DNA of 64,000 nt from Macrobrachium rosenbergii (Eukaryota; Arthropoda; Malacostraca; Decapoda; Palaemonidae), in NCBI RefSeq assembly GCF_040412425.1, contig NC_089792.1, positions 17,747,366 through 17,811,365 of the forward strand, read 5' to 3'. The position numbers and the translations under genes are program-made. The number at the start of each line of letters is the position of its first letter. Position 1 is the first letter of the stretch. Positions 41,392 to 54,262 of this stretch are shown here, piece after piece. Under the pieces are notes generated by a model, which was given only the letters and a program-made list of their open reading frames with translations, made no database searches and had not been told where the DNA came from.

Positions 41392-42112
41392 TCTTGGTAC
41401 ATTGCGATGTTCACCAATATTTCGTGATGAAGCTATTTTATCTAAGTGTTTAACCTCTTTTTCTTTTCCCTTGTTTGGAGTATTGTTCTTAAGTGTGGTC
41501 TTCAGGTACAGTACTAACTCGCATCTAAAAGTCTTGGATAGATATATTTCAGCAATCAAGTTTACTTTGCCAACTGTTAATGTTTGATTTGTGACAGAGA
41601 AGTAAAGTGAGCTCGTTGTGCTTGTTGCATAAAGTGTAATATGACAAGAAACATCCTTTGCACTCTTCTTTACCTGACCTAGCTGTTTTTACTCGCAATA
41701 CTTGGCGGGCTGCTGCTCCAAAAGGTGTGTCACTTTCTAGTATACTGAATCAGATTTAATACTAGGCTATTTTATACAAATTTTATTTTGGCTACTACTA
41801 AAATGTGGAATAGTTTTGCCTAATGTAGTTGTGGAGTCTTCTAATCTCCAAATGTTTAAGCAAGGAGCAAATTCAGTCCTGCCTTCTGCTGATGTCTCCT
41901 GAATTCAGGTGTTTTGGTTTCATTTTATATTCACTTATTTTTAATTATTTATCACCTTTTCCTATAACTTGTCTCTCTGTAGGCTGATTTCCCTTTGGGC
42001 TCCTCTTGGGTTTAAAGTTTGACTCTGTCCATAAAGGTATTCAGATAATGATTTACAGTGAAAGAAAAAATGCAGTATAGTATTTTACCTAACACAGTAA
42101 TGTAGTTATATA

Positions 42113-42416
42113 TACAGGCAGTCCCTGGTTATCAGCGGGGTTCCGTTTCTGAGGGTGTGATGATAACCGACAATCGCCGCTAACGAAAATCGGCGATTTC
42201 GACGATTTTCGGCGGTTATCGGTGCCGAAAAGTGCCAATTTTCGGTTATCGGCGCCTCTGTTAGGTATGTATCAGAGACAATACCCAATTATCGGCGCCG
42301 ATAAGCGGAAATCGGCAATTTTCGGCGCCGAAAATGGCCAATTTTCGTCGCTAGACAAGCGCCATAAAACCAGATCGCTGTTAACCGAGTCCACCGTTAA
42401 CCAGGGACTGCCTGTA
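42113..42416. mobile_element. CAGGCAGTCCC miniature element, copy 2
   Basis: Ends TACAGGCAGTCCCTGGTTAT and TTAACCAGGGACTGCCTGTA, within a TATATA context. The interior is made of CGGCGATTTTCGGC-type palindromes. Same family as 1278-1561. Confidence 0.82.
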
Positions 42417-42564
42417 TATATATTTTCAGTATGTGTGCACATATACATAAATGTGCAAATTAAGTTCAACTATGCACTCACTTTAGGTTCACTCAACTTT
42501 CTCTCTATCAAAATATCTTTATGAAGAATAACTTAGAGAGAGAGTGAAAGGTAAGCAAATGCCA

Positions 42565-42567
<3 letters not shown>

Positions 42568-42615
<48 letters not shown>
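42568..42615. repeat. (GA)n microsatellite
   Basis: About 48 bp, between CAGGCAGTCCC elements 2 and 3. Confidence 0.95.
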
Positions 42616-42618
<3 letters not shown>

Positions 42619-42955
42619 TACAATACTAGGGAACAGTTAGTGCAGTGTGCCATAACTTACACTATAACAAACACACAAATATATTTACTGTCTTTTTTAT
42701 ATTGTATTAGTGTTTTGTATTTTACATATCTCGTGGGCATAAGTAGGTAGAACTACTGCCATCAGCAATGTTTTTGTCAAGATATACTTTACAATATTGT
42801 TACTACATTGTAAGCATTTTTAGAAGCAATTAGTTTTCCAAATATATCTCTGAAGTTGAATGACAAATTTATATTTTAAACTGAAGGATAGTTAGAAAAT
42901 ACCGATTAAGATTTGCTATCAATTACCTTAGATAGAATTTTTTTACATTATGCAA

Positions 42956-43205
42956 TACAGGCAGTCCCCGCTTACTGGCACCATCGGTTAACAGCGATCT
43001 GGTTTTAGAGCGCTTGTCTAGTGACGCCGTTAACTGGATTTTCAGCACCAGTCTCTGGTGAGCGGCACCAATCTCGGGTTAGCAACGCCAATCTCTGCAG
43101 CGCTGAGCACCGATATTTGGTTATTGGCACTGGGAGTGCTATTATCACAGATTTTTGGTTTCGGCCAGAACGGAACCCCCTGCTTTTAACCGGGGACTGC
43201 CTGTA
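42956..43205. mobile_element. CAGGCAGTCCC miniature element, copy 3
   Basis: Ends TACAGGCAGTCCCCGCTTAC and TTAACCGGGGACTGCCTGTA. Copy 4 starts 9 bp further on. Confidence 0.82.
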
Positions 43206-43214
43206 CAAATACTG

Positions 43215-43475
43215 TACAGGCAGTCCCCTGTTAGTGGCGGGCTCAGTTAACGGTGATTAGCGACGAAAATTGGCAATTTTTAAACGAAAATCGCCGATTT
43301 TTATCAGTGATGATAATTGGGTATTGGTGCTGATACATCCTTAACAGAGGCGTCGATCACCAAAAATCGGCGCGTTTTGCGCTGATAAGCACTGAAAACT
43401 GTTGAAAACCAGCAATTTTCGGTTATCATCACACCCTCAGAACGGAACCCCGCCGATAACCGGGGACTGCCTGTA
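43215..43475. mobile_element. CAGGCAGTCCC miniature element, copy 4
   Basis: Ends TACAGGCAGTCCCCTGTTAG and ATAACCGGGGACTGCCTGTA. Adjacent to copy 3, separated only by CAAATACTG. Confidence 0.82.
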
Positions 43476-44181
43476 TAGGGTACCATGTAAGTTAAATCAT
43501 CATTACTGTACTTAAAAGATCTGGTGACTTATCATGGGGGGCAGATCCCTAACTATCTGTTAACAAAAATGAGTAATAATTTTTTGAATTTTGAATACAG
43601 TAATGTAAAAACAGCATAAATTACAATCTGGTTCTGTGAAAAATCCATATACCTGACGTTAAACAGCTAAGTAACAAGGAATATACAATGAATATAAAAT
43701 AAATTCTATACAAAATGAATATAAAACATATTTTATATGTAATACAAAATTGATATGAAATGAGAAAAACTTTGAAAATGTGATGAATATTCAGCAACAA
43801 AAAATGGATAAAGGAATGTCACTACAGTATATGCATCCTATCAAAACTGACAGAAGCATTGCTGGTTTTAAAAAGTATATAACTGAACTATTAAGAGCAC
43901 CTGGCATATAATAACTATTCACTACCAATTCCCAACCAATTGCTTATTTTGAAAGGTCCACTTCTTCAGGTAAGACTACATAAAATATAATAGAACTGGC
44001 ATAGTGTGAGATTACTATCAAATATCTACCATGCCATTACAACTTCAAGACCCTAGTAAATAAATGAAAAATGCTTAAAACTAGTTGTTAGTGTACCTCA
44101 ACCCATGCAAAAACTAAAACCAAACCACACAGTTGCCAACACCTGATAAATCAAAACAAAGCACAGCATTTTTTAGCATAC

Positions 44182-44229
44182 CTTCATCTGTGTTTTCAGC
44201 ACCAACTAAAATTGACCGCACTTTTCTCT
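44182..44229 (-). CDS. UBE2O: UBE2O small exon D (48 bp)
   Basis: Small exon on the minus strand between TTTGCAG (acceptor) and GAAG|GTATGC (donor). Read in the phase left by the 185-bp exon it gives KRKVRSILVGAENTDE plus one base, continuing into the 33-bp exon as aspartate-alanine. It lengthens the basic cluster begun in the previous exon and starts an acidic stretch. It enters and leaves in phase 1 and is a multiple of three, so its inclusion or omission would not disturb the frame. A competing AG two or four bases further in would break the phase, which supports the chosen acceptor. The call rests on phase agreement and splice-site quality, because the segment is too short and variable for homology. 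Confidence 0.75.
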
Positions 44230-44984
44230 CTGCAAAGCAAAGCAACAAAAACTGAAATAACAAAAGAAACCATAAAAACACCTTATGATTCAAGAGGCTG
44301 ACATAAGGTTTTCAGACAAATTATGAAAGTGTATGACCTTTCAGCTAATATGGAGGATATATTTCTGGATAATCAAGTCCACTAGCATTCTTGGGTAGAA
44401 CACTGATTTGAAATACCACATATTTATGGGAGTGTTTCATGGCCTTTATATATGTGGAATTTATAATGCACATAAGATCTCTTTCCATGGACTTAGAAAT
44501 ACTTTTAAACTTAGACTTCTAGCAGTTTTAGTATTCCTTTGATAATGAAATGTCGATGTTACTTTGGTTTTTATATAGAATGTTGATATTTTCATGGGTG
44601 ATATGTTCATTTTCCATATTAATTAATGCTGCTAAATATAATGTTATATGACAAAGTGGCATACAATTGTTTAATATTACTGTCATTTCTTCTTCATTTG
44701 GACACAGTGACACTATAACCTAATTCTGTAGTGAACATGCCATTTTCATGGTATGCTCATAATTATCGATATTCATATTTGTGGCTTCTAAGAAAGAATA
44801 TGAAAAAGTACTTAGAAAGGCTTAGTGAACAAGTAATGTTACTGTACTGTTTCATAACACAAAACTGTATTGACAAATGGTTTCACATGAGATGCTTGGG
44901 ACTGAAAAATGAAAATGAGTAAGGATTTCCAAGACCTGAGAAGAAATAACAGCGATGATAAGGAGGTGGTATGTGCTGTTGTGG

Positions 44985-45056
44985 TGGATTGATGTGAAGT
45001 GTTTATGGCCAAAGCACAGATGGATTGATGTGAAGAGTTTATGGCCAAAGCACAGA
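44985..45056. repeat. 36-bp tandem duplication
   Basis: Two adjacent units starting TGGATTGATGTGAAG, one mismatch. A multiple of three, hence the repeated peptide in minus-strand frames. Confidence 0.93.
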
Positions 45057-48000
45057 CACTGGGACCAATATGAATGATGCACCCTGTTTAAATTAAACTG
45101 AATTTAATTCAACTTAAATGCTGATAAAATAGATTAATGATGGATAAATGAAGATTGTTATACATGATTAAACTTCCAACTCTATTAAAAAATAACACGT
45201 GAATGAATTTCATCTTTACCTCCCAGAAAATCAGCTGAGGATTACCAAAAGTATCACCATACATGTATATCTATCATGGTTTAAAATATCTTGGCCACTG
45301 CATCAGAATAGGCTCCACTGTTACTAAGAGAAATGACATTATCAACTGAAATTTACCAGATGATGTCATTTAACATCACTACAATCTCAAGGGTTGAGAA
45401 TAGGATGATGGCATTTGATGTCATTGGAAGGTCAAAGGATTAAATTGTAACCTTATCTTATGCTAAAGAGGTGGAATTTTTAGTATGATGTTTAATGATA
45501 AGTCAACGTGGTAGAGTCATGTCAAATATACACAACAGCTTATCAGTCAAGACTGAACGTTACAAGTAATTCACAATATAGGCCTTCAATTATGCATGGG
45601 GGATTTTAGAACATCACCCACTGAAGGTGTGTATGTTAACTGAAACAAACTTCCCTTGAAGAATAGATGATAGGAGCTTGGATTACATTGTACTGTGCAA
45701 CTGAAAAAGCTCCCCTGCAAATCCAACCTTACAATTCTTGGGGCGGACATGTTTGGTACAAGGTTCTTGATACCTTTCAAAGGTTTACAGTTCAGTTCTG
45801 AATGGTTTGCAGTTTCCTAGCAATTGAAAATACTGTATGTAGGAGTCCCTCTCCATCCATGTGGACATAAAGGAATCAGGCAAATGGCTGATGATGACTC
45901 GTTAACAAAACCTCTGCATGTCTCCCAAGGCCCCTTTAACATAGCTCACAGAGAAAGTAAGGTTCTTTGCACAGTGGCACAGTAATAACATATCATGCTA
46001 TGAGTGAGATTTACATCCAGAACCACAGCATTGGAAAAGCCAGCAGTGATACCACCCAGCTAACATTTCAGGTTGCAAGATCTGAGGATGATGCATTGGT
46101 ATTCGGAGGAAAAATATCTGTAAACTAGATTACTATCATTTTCACCACAGTTTGTTCTTGAAACATCCTGCTGCTCTAAATCAACAATTCAACCTAAGAA
46201 TTCAGACAGTGAAAATAGAGCCAGAATATGGAGTTATACAGTACATGCTTTGTATACAAAGATGGCATATAATTTACAAAATGATTTGACACTGCATCTA
46301 TATATTGACTACAGAAATAACAGCTGCAGTTCATGCTGTGAAGCTTGCAAACACGAGTCATCTTGACTTCTTTACTTCTAATTGTACTTCAATAAAGTAA
46401 AGGTATATTACACCATACCACCTGCATACCATGAAAATTAAATCCACATTGAGCAATAAAAGAAAACAATGCCATATTCATAATCAGTCAGTGTGCTTTG
46501 TCATAGGCACACTTGTGGCCCCTAAAATCTCAAAAGGGTTAAAGCACTTTAGAGGTGATATCTCTACTTTTGAACTACTCTCTTGGAAAGAGTTTTAGAT
46601 ACATAAAATTTAAAGCCAAACTCCTCTGACAATTTGCTACTGTATTAACAGATTAACACAAATGTTTGCATATGGATTCAGTCATTTCCAGGAAAGTCAC
46701 CTTCTACTGGTGGGGAAGTTGATAAACAGTTTTGTTTACATCTTAATCAAAATGAAGGTGATGAGGAGGGTTTATAGAATGAACTACTATTTAATTTTCC
46801 ATAAAGAAACAAACCACAACAACCTGCAATACTATCTTCAAAAGCAGTAGTGGAAACTGCACAGCAGTATGATCAATAATAGCATCAGCACCCTTAGTAA
46901 GGTCATTTTTATTACATAAAACAAAATTATAATTTCCATTATTTATCTTTGTTTCTAGAAGAAAAATAATGCCAGAGTTACAGCCACCAAAGATGAATAA
47001 AAAGTGCTTTTATAGTGGCATCTACAAGTGTGTAACCCAAAGCACACTATACGTGGTACCTCAATACTAGCACAATTTACTACTTTAATACTTCATGCAA
47101 AATTTCATGACAGTCAGACTCATAATTCTTCTGAGGATAAATAGAAAGCCCTATCCTACAACCAAAAGCAGTGCATTTTGAATTCTGTGGTAGTAGATAA
47201 ATATAGGCTTGTAAAACCTTGTATGTAAGGTTTAGACAGAGAAATAGAACCTTACTTGGAGTATATTACCAAAGGTAATATAAGCCTAATTATCTTAGCA
47301 TTAAGGCCTAACTGTCTCAGATTTTTTTTAATTACCATTAGTTGCATGCCAGAGTTCATTTCTACTCTTTTAGAGAATATCAAAAACACAAAATGCACCA
47401 TATAAGGTGAAACAAGCCCTCCAAGACCTGCTCATCAACTAGGTTTGGAAAATAATGAATGATTTATAATATATAAAAGGTGATCACACAACAAAAGAAA
47501 AATAATGGAAGAGCAATTCTTAAAAATAAATAAAGTACCTTTTGATTGCTAAACACCCATTCCAACAAACCTTTTTGAAATACATGGAACTGGCAAAAGA
47601 AAGTGTGCTTTAGCATGCCTCAACAACAGAACTTTAAACATAAAATGGTTGAGCCCATGATACACAAGCTAAGATACTGGCACAGCTCATGGTGTGAAAA
47701 AATTGTGTGATTACCATCGTATGTAAGGCAACTTAACATGACCTTTACAATTATCCAGCTACCACAAATAGCAGCTGCTTGTCCATCAATTTGTATAATT
47801 TGTCTAAACAGTTTGAAACTTATCAAAGCAGACAAAACTTTGTATTTGTGTACTAATGAGGTCACATTATATTAACCTAATTAACAAACAAGAAGTGCAG
47901 CCTACACACATTCCAAGTAGAATCCTTTTCCATTAACACTCAAAAATCTTCAACCTTTATCTTGAACTTTAATGAAAATTACACATGATGACCTAAGACA

Positions 48001-48394
48001 ATATGGAGTGGTCTGCTGTGTCATATATACTTTACCTAAACAACCAAGCACAAGTCAGTTTAGATACCTACTGCTTAACTATTTGAGCAATCATTATCAC
48101 CTTCTGTAAGATCCTACCACTCTTGTCTTTCCTGTGCTTACACTCTACAAATCTTTATGCATCTCCAATGCATCTCAAATTTCCTTTCTCATAGTTCTCA
48201 TCCAAGTGGGCTGTTTTAGGTCTTACCCAACCTCTCTGTTGATACCTTGCTTAACTATTTGAGAAGTACAGCTGAGACTGTCAAGGACTATTCTCCCTGG
48301 GCTGTATGATCCAGGACATATCTGAGCCCTCTTTACCTCCCATTCATCATTACCTCATATATACAGTATATATATATATATGGTACTACCATAA

Positions 48395-48740
48395 TTTCCC
48401 TTAATTGTCTAATTTCTCATTTTATTCTGCCACCTGACTCGCAGAAGTCTTCTTAAAGCTCTTTTTACAAAACAACAAAATTTGTTAGATACAGTTTCCC
48501 TGTCATAATAATCATGTCCATACAGCAATACAGATTGTTCTAGATTAGTACATAATTTTACTTTCCAAAGAAATTCCAGTCTACTGTATTCAATTTGGAA
48601 ATCTTATTCGGCCTGCCCACTGTTTGATTTGCCTTTCCTAGTCTTTAACTATACTCCAACTCAAGGGAACCTGTATTGGATATCATTCTTCAGAGAAATT
48701 AAAAATTCTAAAATTTGTATTTTTCCTAGGATACAACATA
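48395..48740 (-). pseudogene. LINE RT C-terminal remnant
   Basis: Minus strand reads LEFLWKVKLCTNLEQSVLLY, then GHDYYDRETVSNKFCCFVKR and ALRRLLRVRWQNKMRN. This is the pattern of the LINE C-terminal region (SVLLYGxExW...LRRLLRIxWxDKxxN). A stop follows the last asparagine. The flanks are degenerate. Confidence 0.6.
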
Positions 48741-49254
48741 CCTTTTCATAAATGGAGTTTCTCAGTGCAAGGAGCTGTCTTGACTTAAAAACACAATCCT
48801 ATCGACAAGGCCTACAGCCTGACATGGCCCCACTCGCCCTGCCTCTTCCATTGTTTGAATCAGCCAGAGGCCCCATCTACCAGTCTCACTGGAGATAGAT
48901 CAACTATCAGAGGGGTGGCTGAGGGGTGTAAAAACTACCCTCATTAGAGCGTAGGTTTGTACCCTACCAAAAATACAAATTACTTTTATAATTTGTAATT
49001 TGTTCCAAAAGGAATGCAAACATATGTGAAAAGCTGCAAAATATATCTTAGCACGATATTTGATCAGTGTAACTCTTGTCTTCTTTAAAACCAGCTTCTT
49101 CATTTTCTTCCTTCAGTCTGTTCAGGATAAAGATGTTGAAGAGTAATTTTCAACAAGACCAACATAAATGCAATGCCTCTAAAATCAGCACATTTAGTCA
49201 GGTTCCCTTTATTTGCTAAGACTTTCAAATTCCTGTCATTAGGTTTGGTTTCTC

Positions 49255-49545
49255 ATTCCATATTCTGCGAAACAGTCTAGTGGTAAGTGATATGGCATTT
49301 ACTTTTCAGCTAAGATTATTTCACCGGTGATCCCACCACAGCCTGAGGCTTTGCCCTCCCAAGTTTCTGTATTACTAATTCCATTTCCTAATCAGGAAAT
49401 TTGTTCATTACTATATTCAGATCTTCAGTTTCTGGTATACCAATCAAATTATTGCCATCATATCTCTCATTCATGACCTCACAAAATAGTTCCATCCAGT
49501 GCTGTCTTTCTTCTTCTGGTATTATTACTGACACACCCTATCCAA
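49255..49545 (-). pseudogene. LINE linker between endonuclease and RT, remnant
   Basis: Minus strand reads RQHWMELFCEVMNERYDGNN, then GIPETEDLNIVMNKF, a degenerate MELVIQKLGRAKPQAVVGSP, and loss of frame. This resembles the HWxxYFxxLLN...EVxxALxxLKxGKAPGxDxIP linker of RTE/Jockey-like LINEs, with the glycine-lysine-alanine-proline block decayed. It may belong to the same insertion as the remnant at 48395-48740, but that is not shown. Confidence 0.55.
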
Positions 49546-50270
49546 AATATATTGCAATCCACTGACAATCAGTATAATCTTGCAACAAAATACATTGCAA
49601 AAAACTATGTGCACAATTTGGATCAAGGCACTTCTATTACTACATCTGGCCTACATGAACAACTATATAATGGTATTTGTTATAGAAACCTTATAAAAAT
49701 TATTATAACAACACTAAACACAGTGACTAGGGGAAAATTTCATTCACAATGTCATACAAATTTTGTTAACTTCACCCAAGTCTCCTTCTCTCTAAATATC
49801 AATGGAAATTTTGGTACCTAGAACAACTGAAAAATTATCTTCCATATTTCCAATAATCTATTGCATTTTGTATTCAGAATCATAACTACCTTTAACAATA
49901 AATGGAAAGGTCCCACTAATTCACCACTTTTATATTGTATGATTCCTCTCAAAAACTAAAGGTTTGGTTTCTGCATAAGAACAAACCCCTAATGTAAAAC
50001 TTTACTTCTGCAGAATTGCCACACCACTGCACATAAAAAATTTCAGAGCTAAATACCCAAGTCCGATGAGATGTAGTTACAAACATAATACCATGAGAAT
50101 CAACAAGACTTGCAAATGCTGCCTCACGTTAACCAATACAACCACTAATGCCAACATTCAGAAGTTGAGCGGTAAATAATTTGTTAAAAAGTCAGAATGA
50201 AACCATTTGCTGAATATATAAATACTAAAATGGACACTGAGTCTTACATTGATTTACCAGAGCAACTTAC

Positions 50271-50455
50271 TTGACTTATTTTTTGCTGGTCTTGGTCTTA
50301 ATGGACAAGGATTAGTGTGGTCTGACGTGAGCTGACCAGCCATTAGCCGCCTCCACTGGTCTCTGGTCATTATTGTATCTCCCTCTCTGAGTATATAATA
50401 ATTTCGATCGCCCAACTGCAGTGTGCATGGCTCAAATACATTTAACATCTTCACC
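50271..50455 (-). CDS. UBE2O: UBE2O exon C (185 bp)
   Basis: Third UBE2O exon. The acceptor is TTTTTCCAG just above 50455 and the donor is TCAA|GTAAGT ending at 50271. It completes an arginine codon, then encodes 61 full residues and leaves one base for the next exon. The start, VKMLNVFEPCTLQLGDR, matches the human RVKRLGCFDHAQRQLGER segment as I recall it. A middle portion follows (REGDTIMTRDQW), and the exon ends in a proline/basic tail (CPLRPRPAKNKS) that, with the next exon's KRKVRS, forms a basic cluster resembling a nuclear-localisation signal. That function is inferred. No stop or frameshift is present. The intron downstream is about 6.0 kb and the one upstream about 3.8 kb. Confidence 0.92.
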
Positions 50456-50616
50456 CTGGAAAAATTAATTTTAATAAAAAAGTAAAATTAATGGAAATAT
50501 TCGTTTTTTTATACTTTACTTGTTTAATATAGTATACAGTACACAAAAATATTGACTTGCTCAACCACTCACTGATAAAGTAAACCATTAAAAATTAAAG
50601 ATACTGTACTGAGCTC

Positions 50617-52813
50617 TTAACCCTCTAACGCCGAGCCTCTATTTACAAAAACGTCTCCCGTATGCGGCGGCGTTGGGAGTTAGCGCTGAAGCGGAAAAAA
50701 AGTTTTTCAAAAAATCACAGCATGCTTAGTTTTTAAGATTAAGAGTTCATTTTGGCTGCTTTTTTTTTGTCATTGCCTGAAGTTTAGTATGCAACCATCA
50801 GAAATGAAAAACAATATCATTATCATATATAAATATTGAAATATATGACAGCGCAAAAATAATTTTTTATATATAATTTTATACAAATTGCGCTGTGAGC
50901 AAAACGGTTAAAGCTAACGGGTTATTTTTTTTTCTTTGTATTGTACACTAAATTGCGATGATTTTGGTATATAACAAATTGTAAAACGATCAAAGCAACA
51001 CAAAGAAAATATTATCACAAAGTGATGCATGAATTAAATAACATACGGATGTAAAAAAATGTTTTTTCAAAATTCACCATAAATCAAAATATTGTGCTAG
51101 AGACTTCCTGTTTGTTGAAAATTGAAGCTAATCGATTCAATATTACTAGACTGTAAGTTTTTAGCTTACAATTGCAGTTCTCGACCATTTCGGTCGAGTT
51201 AAAGTTGACGAAAGTCGAATTTTTTCTATTTATCGTGATTTATATGAAAATATTTCAAAACTGATAAAAGCTACAACCATGAGTTATTTTCTGTTGTATT
51301 GTACATGAAATTGCGCACATATTCATATATAAAACTTTATGTAACGACTAATATAAAACGGTGAAAACATTACAACAACGTGTGAAAAGAATTTCTGAGA
51401 TGTTCGGCAGAGTTGCAGCGGACGTAAGGAAAATGTTTTTAAAAATTCACCATAAATCGAAATATTGTGCTAGAGACTTCCAATTTATTGCAAAAATGAA
51501 GGCAAATGATTGAATATTACTAGAATGTAAGAGTTTTAGCTTACAATTGCATTTTTCGAGCATTTCGATCGAGTTAAAGTTGACTGAAGGTTGAAATTTT
51601 GTCAGTTATCGTGATTTATGTGAAAATATTTCCAAACTGAAAAAGCTACAACCATGAGTTATTTTCTGTTGTATTCTACATGAAATTGCGCACATTTTCA
51701 TATATAAAAGTTTATGTAACAACTAATGTAAAACGATGCAAACATTACGACAACGTGTGAAAGAATTTCTGAGATGTTCGGCCGTGTAACGCATTTAGAG
51801 AGCGTAAGGAAAAGTTTTCTTTTCAGAAATTCACCATAAATCGAAATATTGTGCTAGAGACTTCCAGTTTGTTGCAAAATGAAGTTACATGATTGAATAT
51901 TACTAGAATGTAAGAGTTTTAGCTTATAATTGCGTTTTTACCATTTCGGTCAAGTTAAAGTTGACCGAAGGTTGAAATTTTGGCAGTTATCGTGATTTAT
52001 ATGAAAATATTTCAAAACTGATAAAAGCTACAACCATGAGTTATTTTCTGTTGTATTCTACATGAAATTGCGCACATTTCCATATATAAAATTTTATGTA
52101 ACGACTAGTATAAAACAGTGCAAACATTACGACAATGTGACGAAAGAATTTCTGGCGCAGACGTAAGGAAAAAATTTTTTTCAAAAATTCACCATAAATC
52201 GAATTATTGTGCTAGAGACTTCCAATTTGTTGCAAAATGAAGACAAATGATTAAATATTACTAGAATGTAAGAGTTTTAGCTTACAATTGCGTTTATTGA
52301 CCATTTCGGTCGAGTCAAAGTTGACCGAAGGTTGAAATTTTGGCAGTTATCGTGGTTTATATGAAAATATTTCCAAACTGATAAAAGCTACAACCATCGC
52401 TTGTATTTTGCTGTATTTTACATGAAATTGCGCACATTTTCATATATAAAACTTTATGTAACGGCTAATATAAAACAGTGCAAAAATTACGACAAAATGA
52501 CAAAAGAATTTCTGAAATTTTCAGCAGAGTTACTTACCTGTGCGGCGTAAGGAAGAAGTTTTTTCAAAATTCACCATAAATCGAAATATTGTGCTAGAGA
52601 CTTCCAATTTGTTGCAAAATGAAGGTACATGATTGAATATTACTAGAATGTAAGAGTTTTAGCTTACAATTGCGTTTTTCGACCATTTCGGTTGAGTCAA
52701 AGTTGACCGAAGGTTGAAATTTTTGTAGTCTATAGGCCATATGGTGCGTCCACTTGACACCCAACAGATAATTTTAGTCGGCGTATGATACGTCCAGTAG
52801 GCGTTGGGGTTAA
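50617..52813. mobile_element. piggyBac-like nonautonomous element, copy 1 (2.2 kb)
   Basis: Flanked by TTAA on both sides. The left end is TTAA|CCCTCTAACGCCGAGCC; the right end is the complement of TTAA|CCCCAACGCC. TTAA targets with CCC-starting ends are characteristic of piggyBac transposons. It encodes no transposase and its body is five tandem units (from 51069). Full-length homologue of 55169-57351 in the same orientation, also inside UBE2O. Confidence 0.82.
51069..52730. repeat. Five-unit tandem array (~357-384 bp) in piggyBac-like copy 1
   Basis: Units start near 51069, 51443, 51827, 52184 and 52566, each at AAATTCACCATAAATC. Each carries GTGCTAGAGACTTCC, GTAAGAGTTTTAGCTTA, a TTCGGTC...GACCGAA inverted repeat, and ACATGAAATTGCGCACAT. 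The third-to-fourth spacing is shorter because a piece (the GATGTTCGGCC-type block) is missing. Confidence 0.9.
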
Positions 52814-54262
52814 CCAGTTATGATCCCAAAGTTATATGACCAACTTCCACTACAAACAGAGAAGGACCCTCCACCATTATACATAAAAAAAAAAATTGCC
52901 TTCCCAACTGGAAGATTACTCTCAAGAGACAGGGGTCAAGTGTTCTGTTGACATGGAGAGAACCAAACTATGATCACAAGATTCAGGTGTGAATCAAGCA
53001 CAGTTCACATGAATATCTTTCTTCATGGGTGGGTGAACCAAAGGAAATTCCCCCTCGGTCTTGGACTTTTTACAGTGAGGAGAATTATGAGTTCTCTTTC
53101 TCACAAAGTCCAAAGACTAAACACAAGGATGAGGGTCAAAAGGTGGAAGAAAAAGTAGGCTCAAGATACAAAGAGGAAGTCATAAAAAAAGAACAGCAGT
53201 GCTTCTTCCCACTCCATATGCCTTTCACTCAGCACTTTCCTTATAGCAGGACACTGAAATTGCAGCAGAGACCCAAGTGGATATCTGGGAGGTGAAACAG
53301 CATAAACTGTATGAGTAGTACAAATGCAACAGGCGGGTCCCCTGCCAGAGTAGGAACCTAGAAGTAGCAGGAAAACCAAATGGAGAGCCTTTGGCAAAAA
53401 AGGGCTCTCTCAACAGGTCTGGTGCTGGCTAGAGAACTCCTGGGATTTAGGTGAAAACACCAGAAATAGTGCAAGCATAGCAAGAGGAGGAGTGACAGGT
53501 TTTGGTAGCTGACCAGTGAGCATACAAGTGACATTCATCAGTAGCAAGCAAGACCCATCACAAATGGAGAGCCGCGAGAAACCATGCACAGACATCGACA
53601 AGCCTCCCTTAGCACATACAGCATGGAGAGATTGGAAAAAAACAGCAGGAGAAGAAGAGGTGCTGACATGACAGCATCCAAAGAAAAAGTGAGGGTATGT
53701 GGGCACACGATTGGATGGTTACTCAACTTATTCACCCAAAAGCTTCAATTACCAAACCAGCTTCTACTGAAGGTACTCATACAAAAACGAAGGTCTGCAT
53801 TCTCACAAGAACAAATCTAGGTACACTGTTATTACACGAGCCTTATACACATTTTCACATGCCAAAGGAATTTTATCAATATCCTCAATATGGAAACTTA
53901 CTGAATTCAGCATAACTGTAGAGCCAGTGATTGAGAATAATAAATAATATTTCAGGCTATGTAATTTTAACAAGGAAACTACACATTAATTCTTGACTAT
54001 ATAACAATTTTGACACATCTAAAGAATCAATACACAAAAAGGTTTAAAAATCTACAATAGTTTTTTCAATTTCCTTAATGATTACCTTGTTTTTGCAGAG
54101 AATGAACTAAAATCCAAAAGTGTTTACTTATTTGTTATCGCATTTTGATTACATAACCAGTCAGGGCTAACTATAATTAGCTTCCCTTAAGAGGGTTTAA
54201 AAATTGCAATCAACCTCAGCACAGCAAATTACCGTCAGCTGGAAAATACTCTAGTCACCCAC

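Larger units (their letters stand above)
28980..44181 (-). other. UBE2O intron D-E (15.2 kb), rich in mobile elements
   Basis: The largest intron in the window. In order it holds short tandem duplications and (GA)n near 29.73-30.43 kb, a Gypsy remnant (30832-32305), DIRS element 3 (32306-38001) split by a Tigger-like element, a LINE 3' end (38355-39200), a 45-bp tandem duplication (41302-41391), and three CAGGCAGTCCC miniature elements with a (GA)n array between. The stretches 28980-29730, 38002-38350 and 39201-41300 are AT-rich and otherwise show nothing I can assign, except a small CpG-rich patch near 39.93-40.32 kb. Confidence 0.75.
44230..50270 (-). other. UBE2O intron C-D (6.0 kb)
   Basis: Contains a 36-bp tandem duplication (44985-45056) and two LINE remnants on the minus strand (48395-48740 and 49255-49545). 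The stretches 45057-48394 and 49546-50270 are AT-rich, with nothing else I can support; a short (TA)n lies near 48358-48381. Confidence 0.8.
50456..54262 (-). other. UBE2O intron B-C (3.8 kb)
   Basis: Holds piggyBac-like copy 1 (50617-52813). The rest, 52814-54262, has overlapping open frames on both strands around 53.0-53.9 kb. None resembles a known protein or has splice or start context, and I treat them as chance or decayed repeat sequence. Confidence 0.85.

Noticed and set aside
53029..53915. Overlapping open frames on both strands
   Set aside because: Lie inside a UBE2O intron, no homology or start/splice support.
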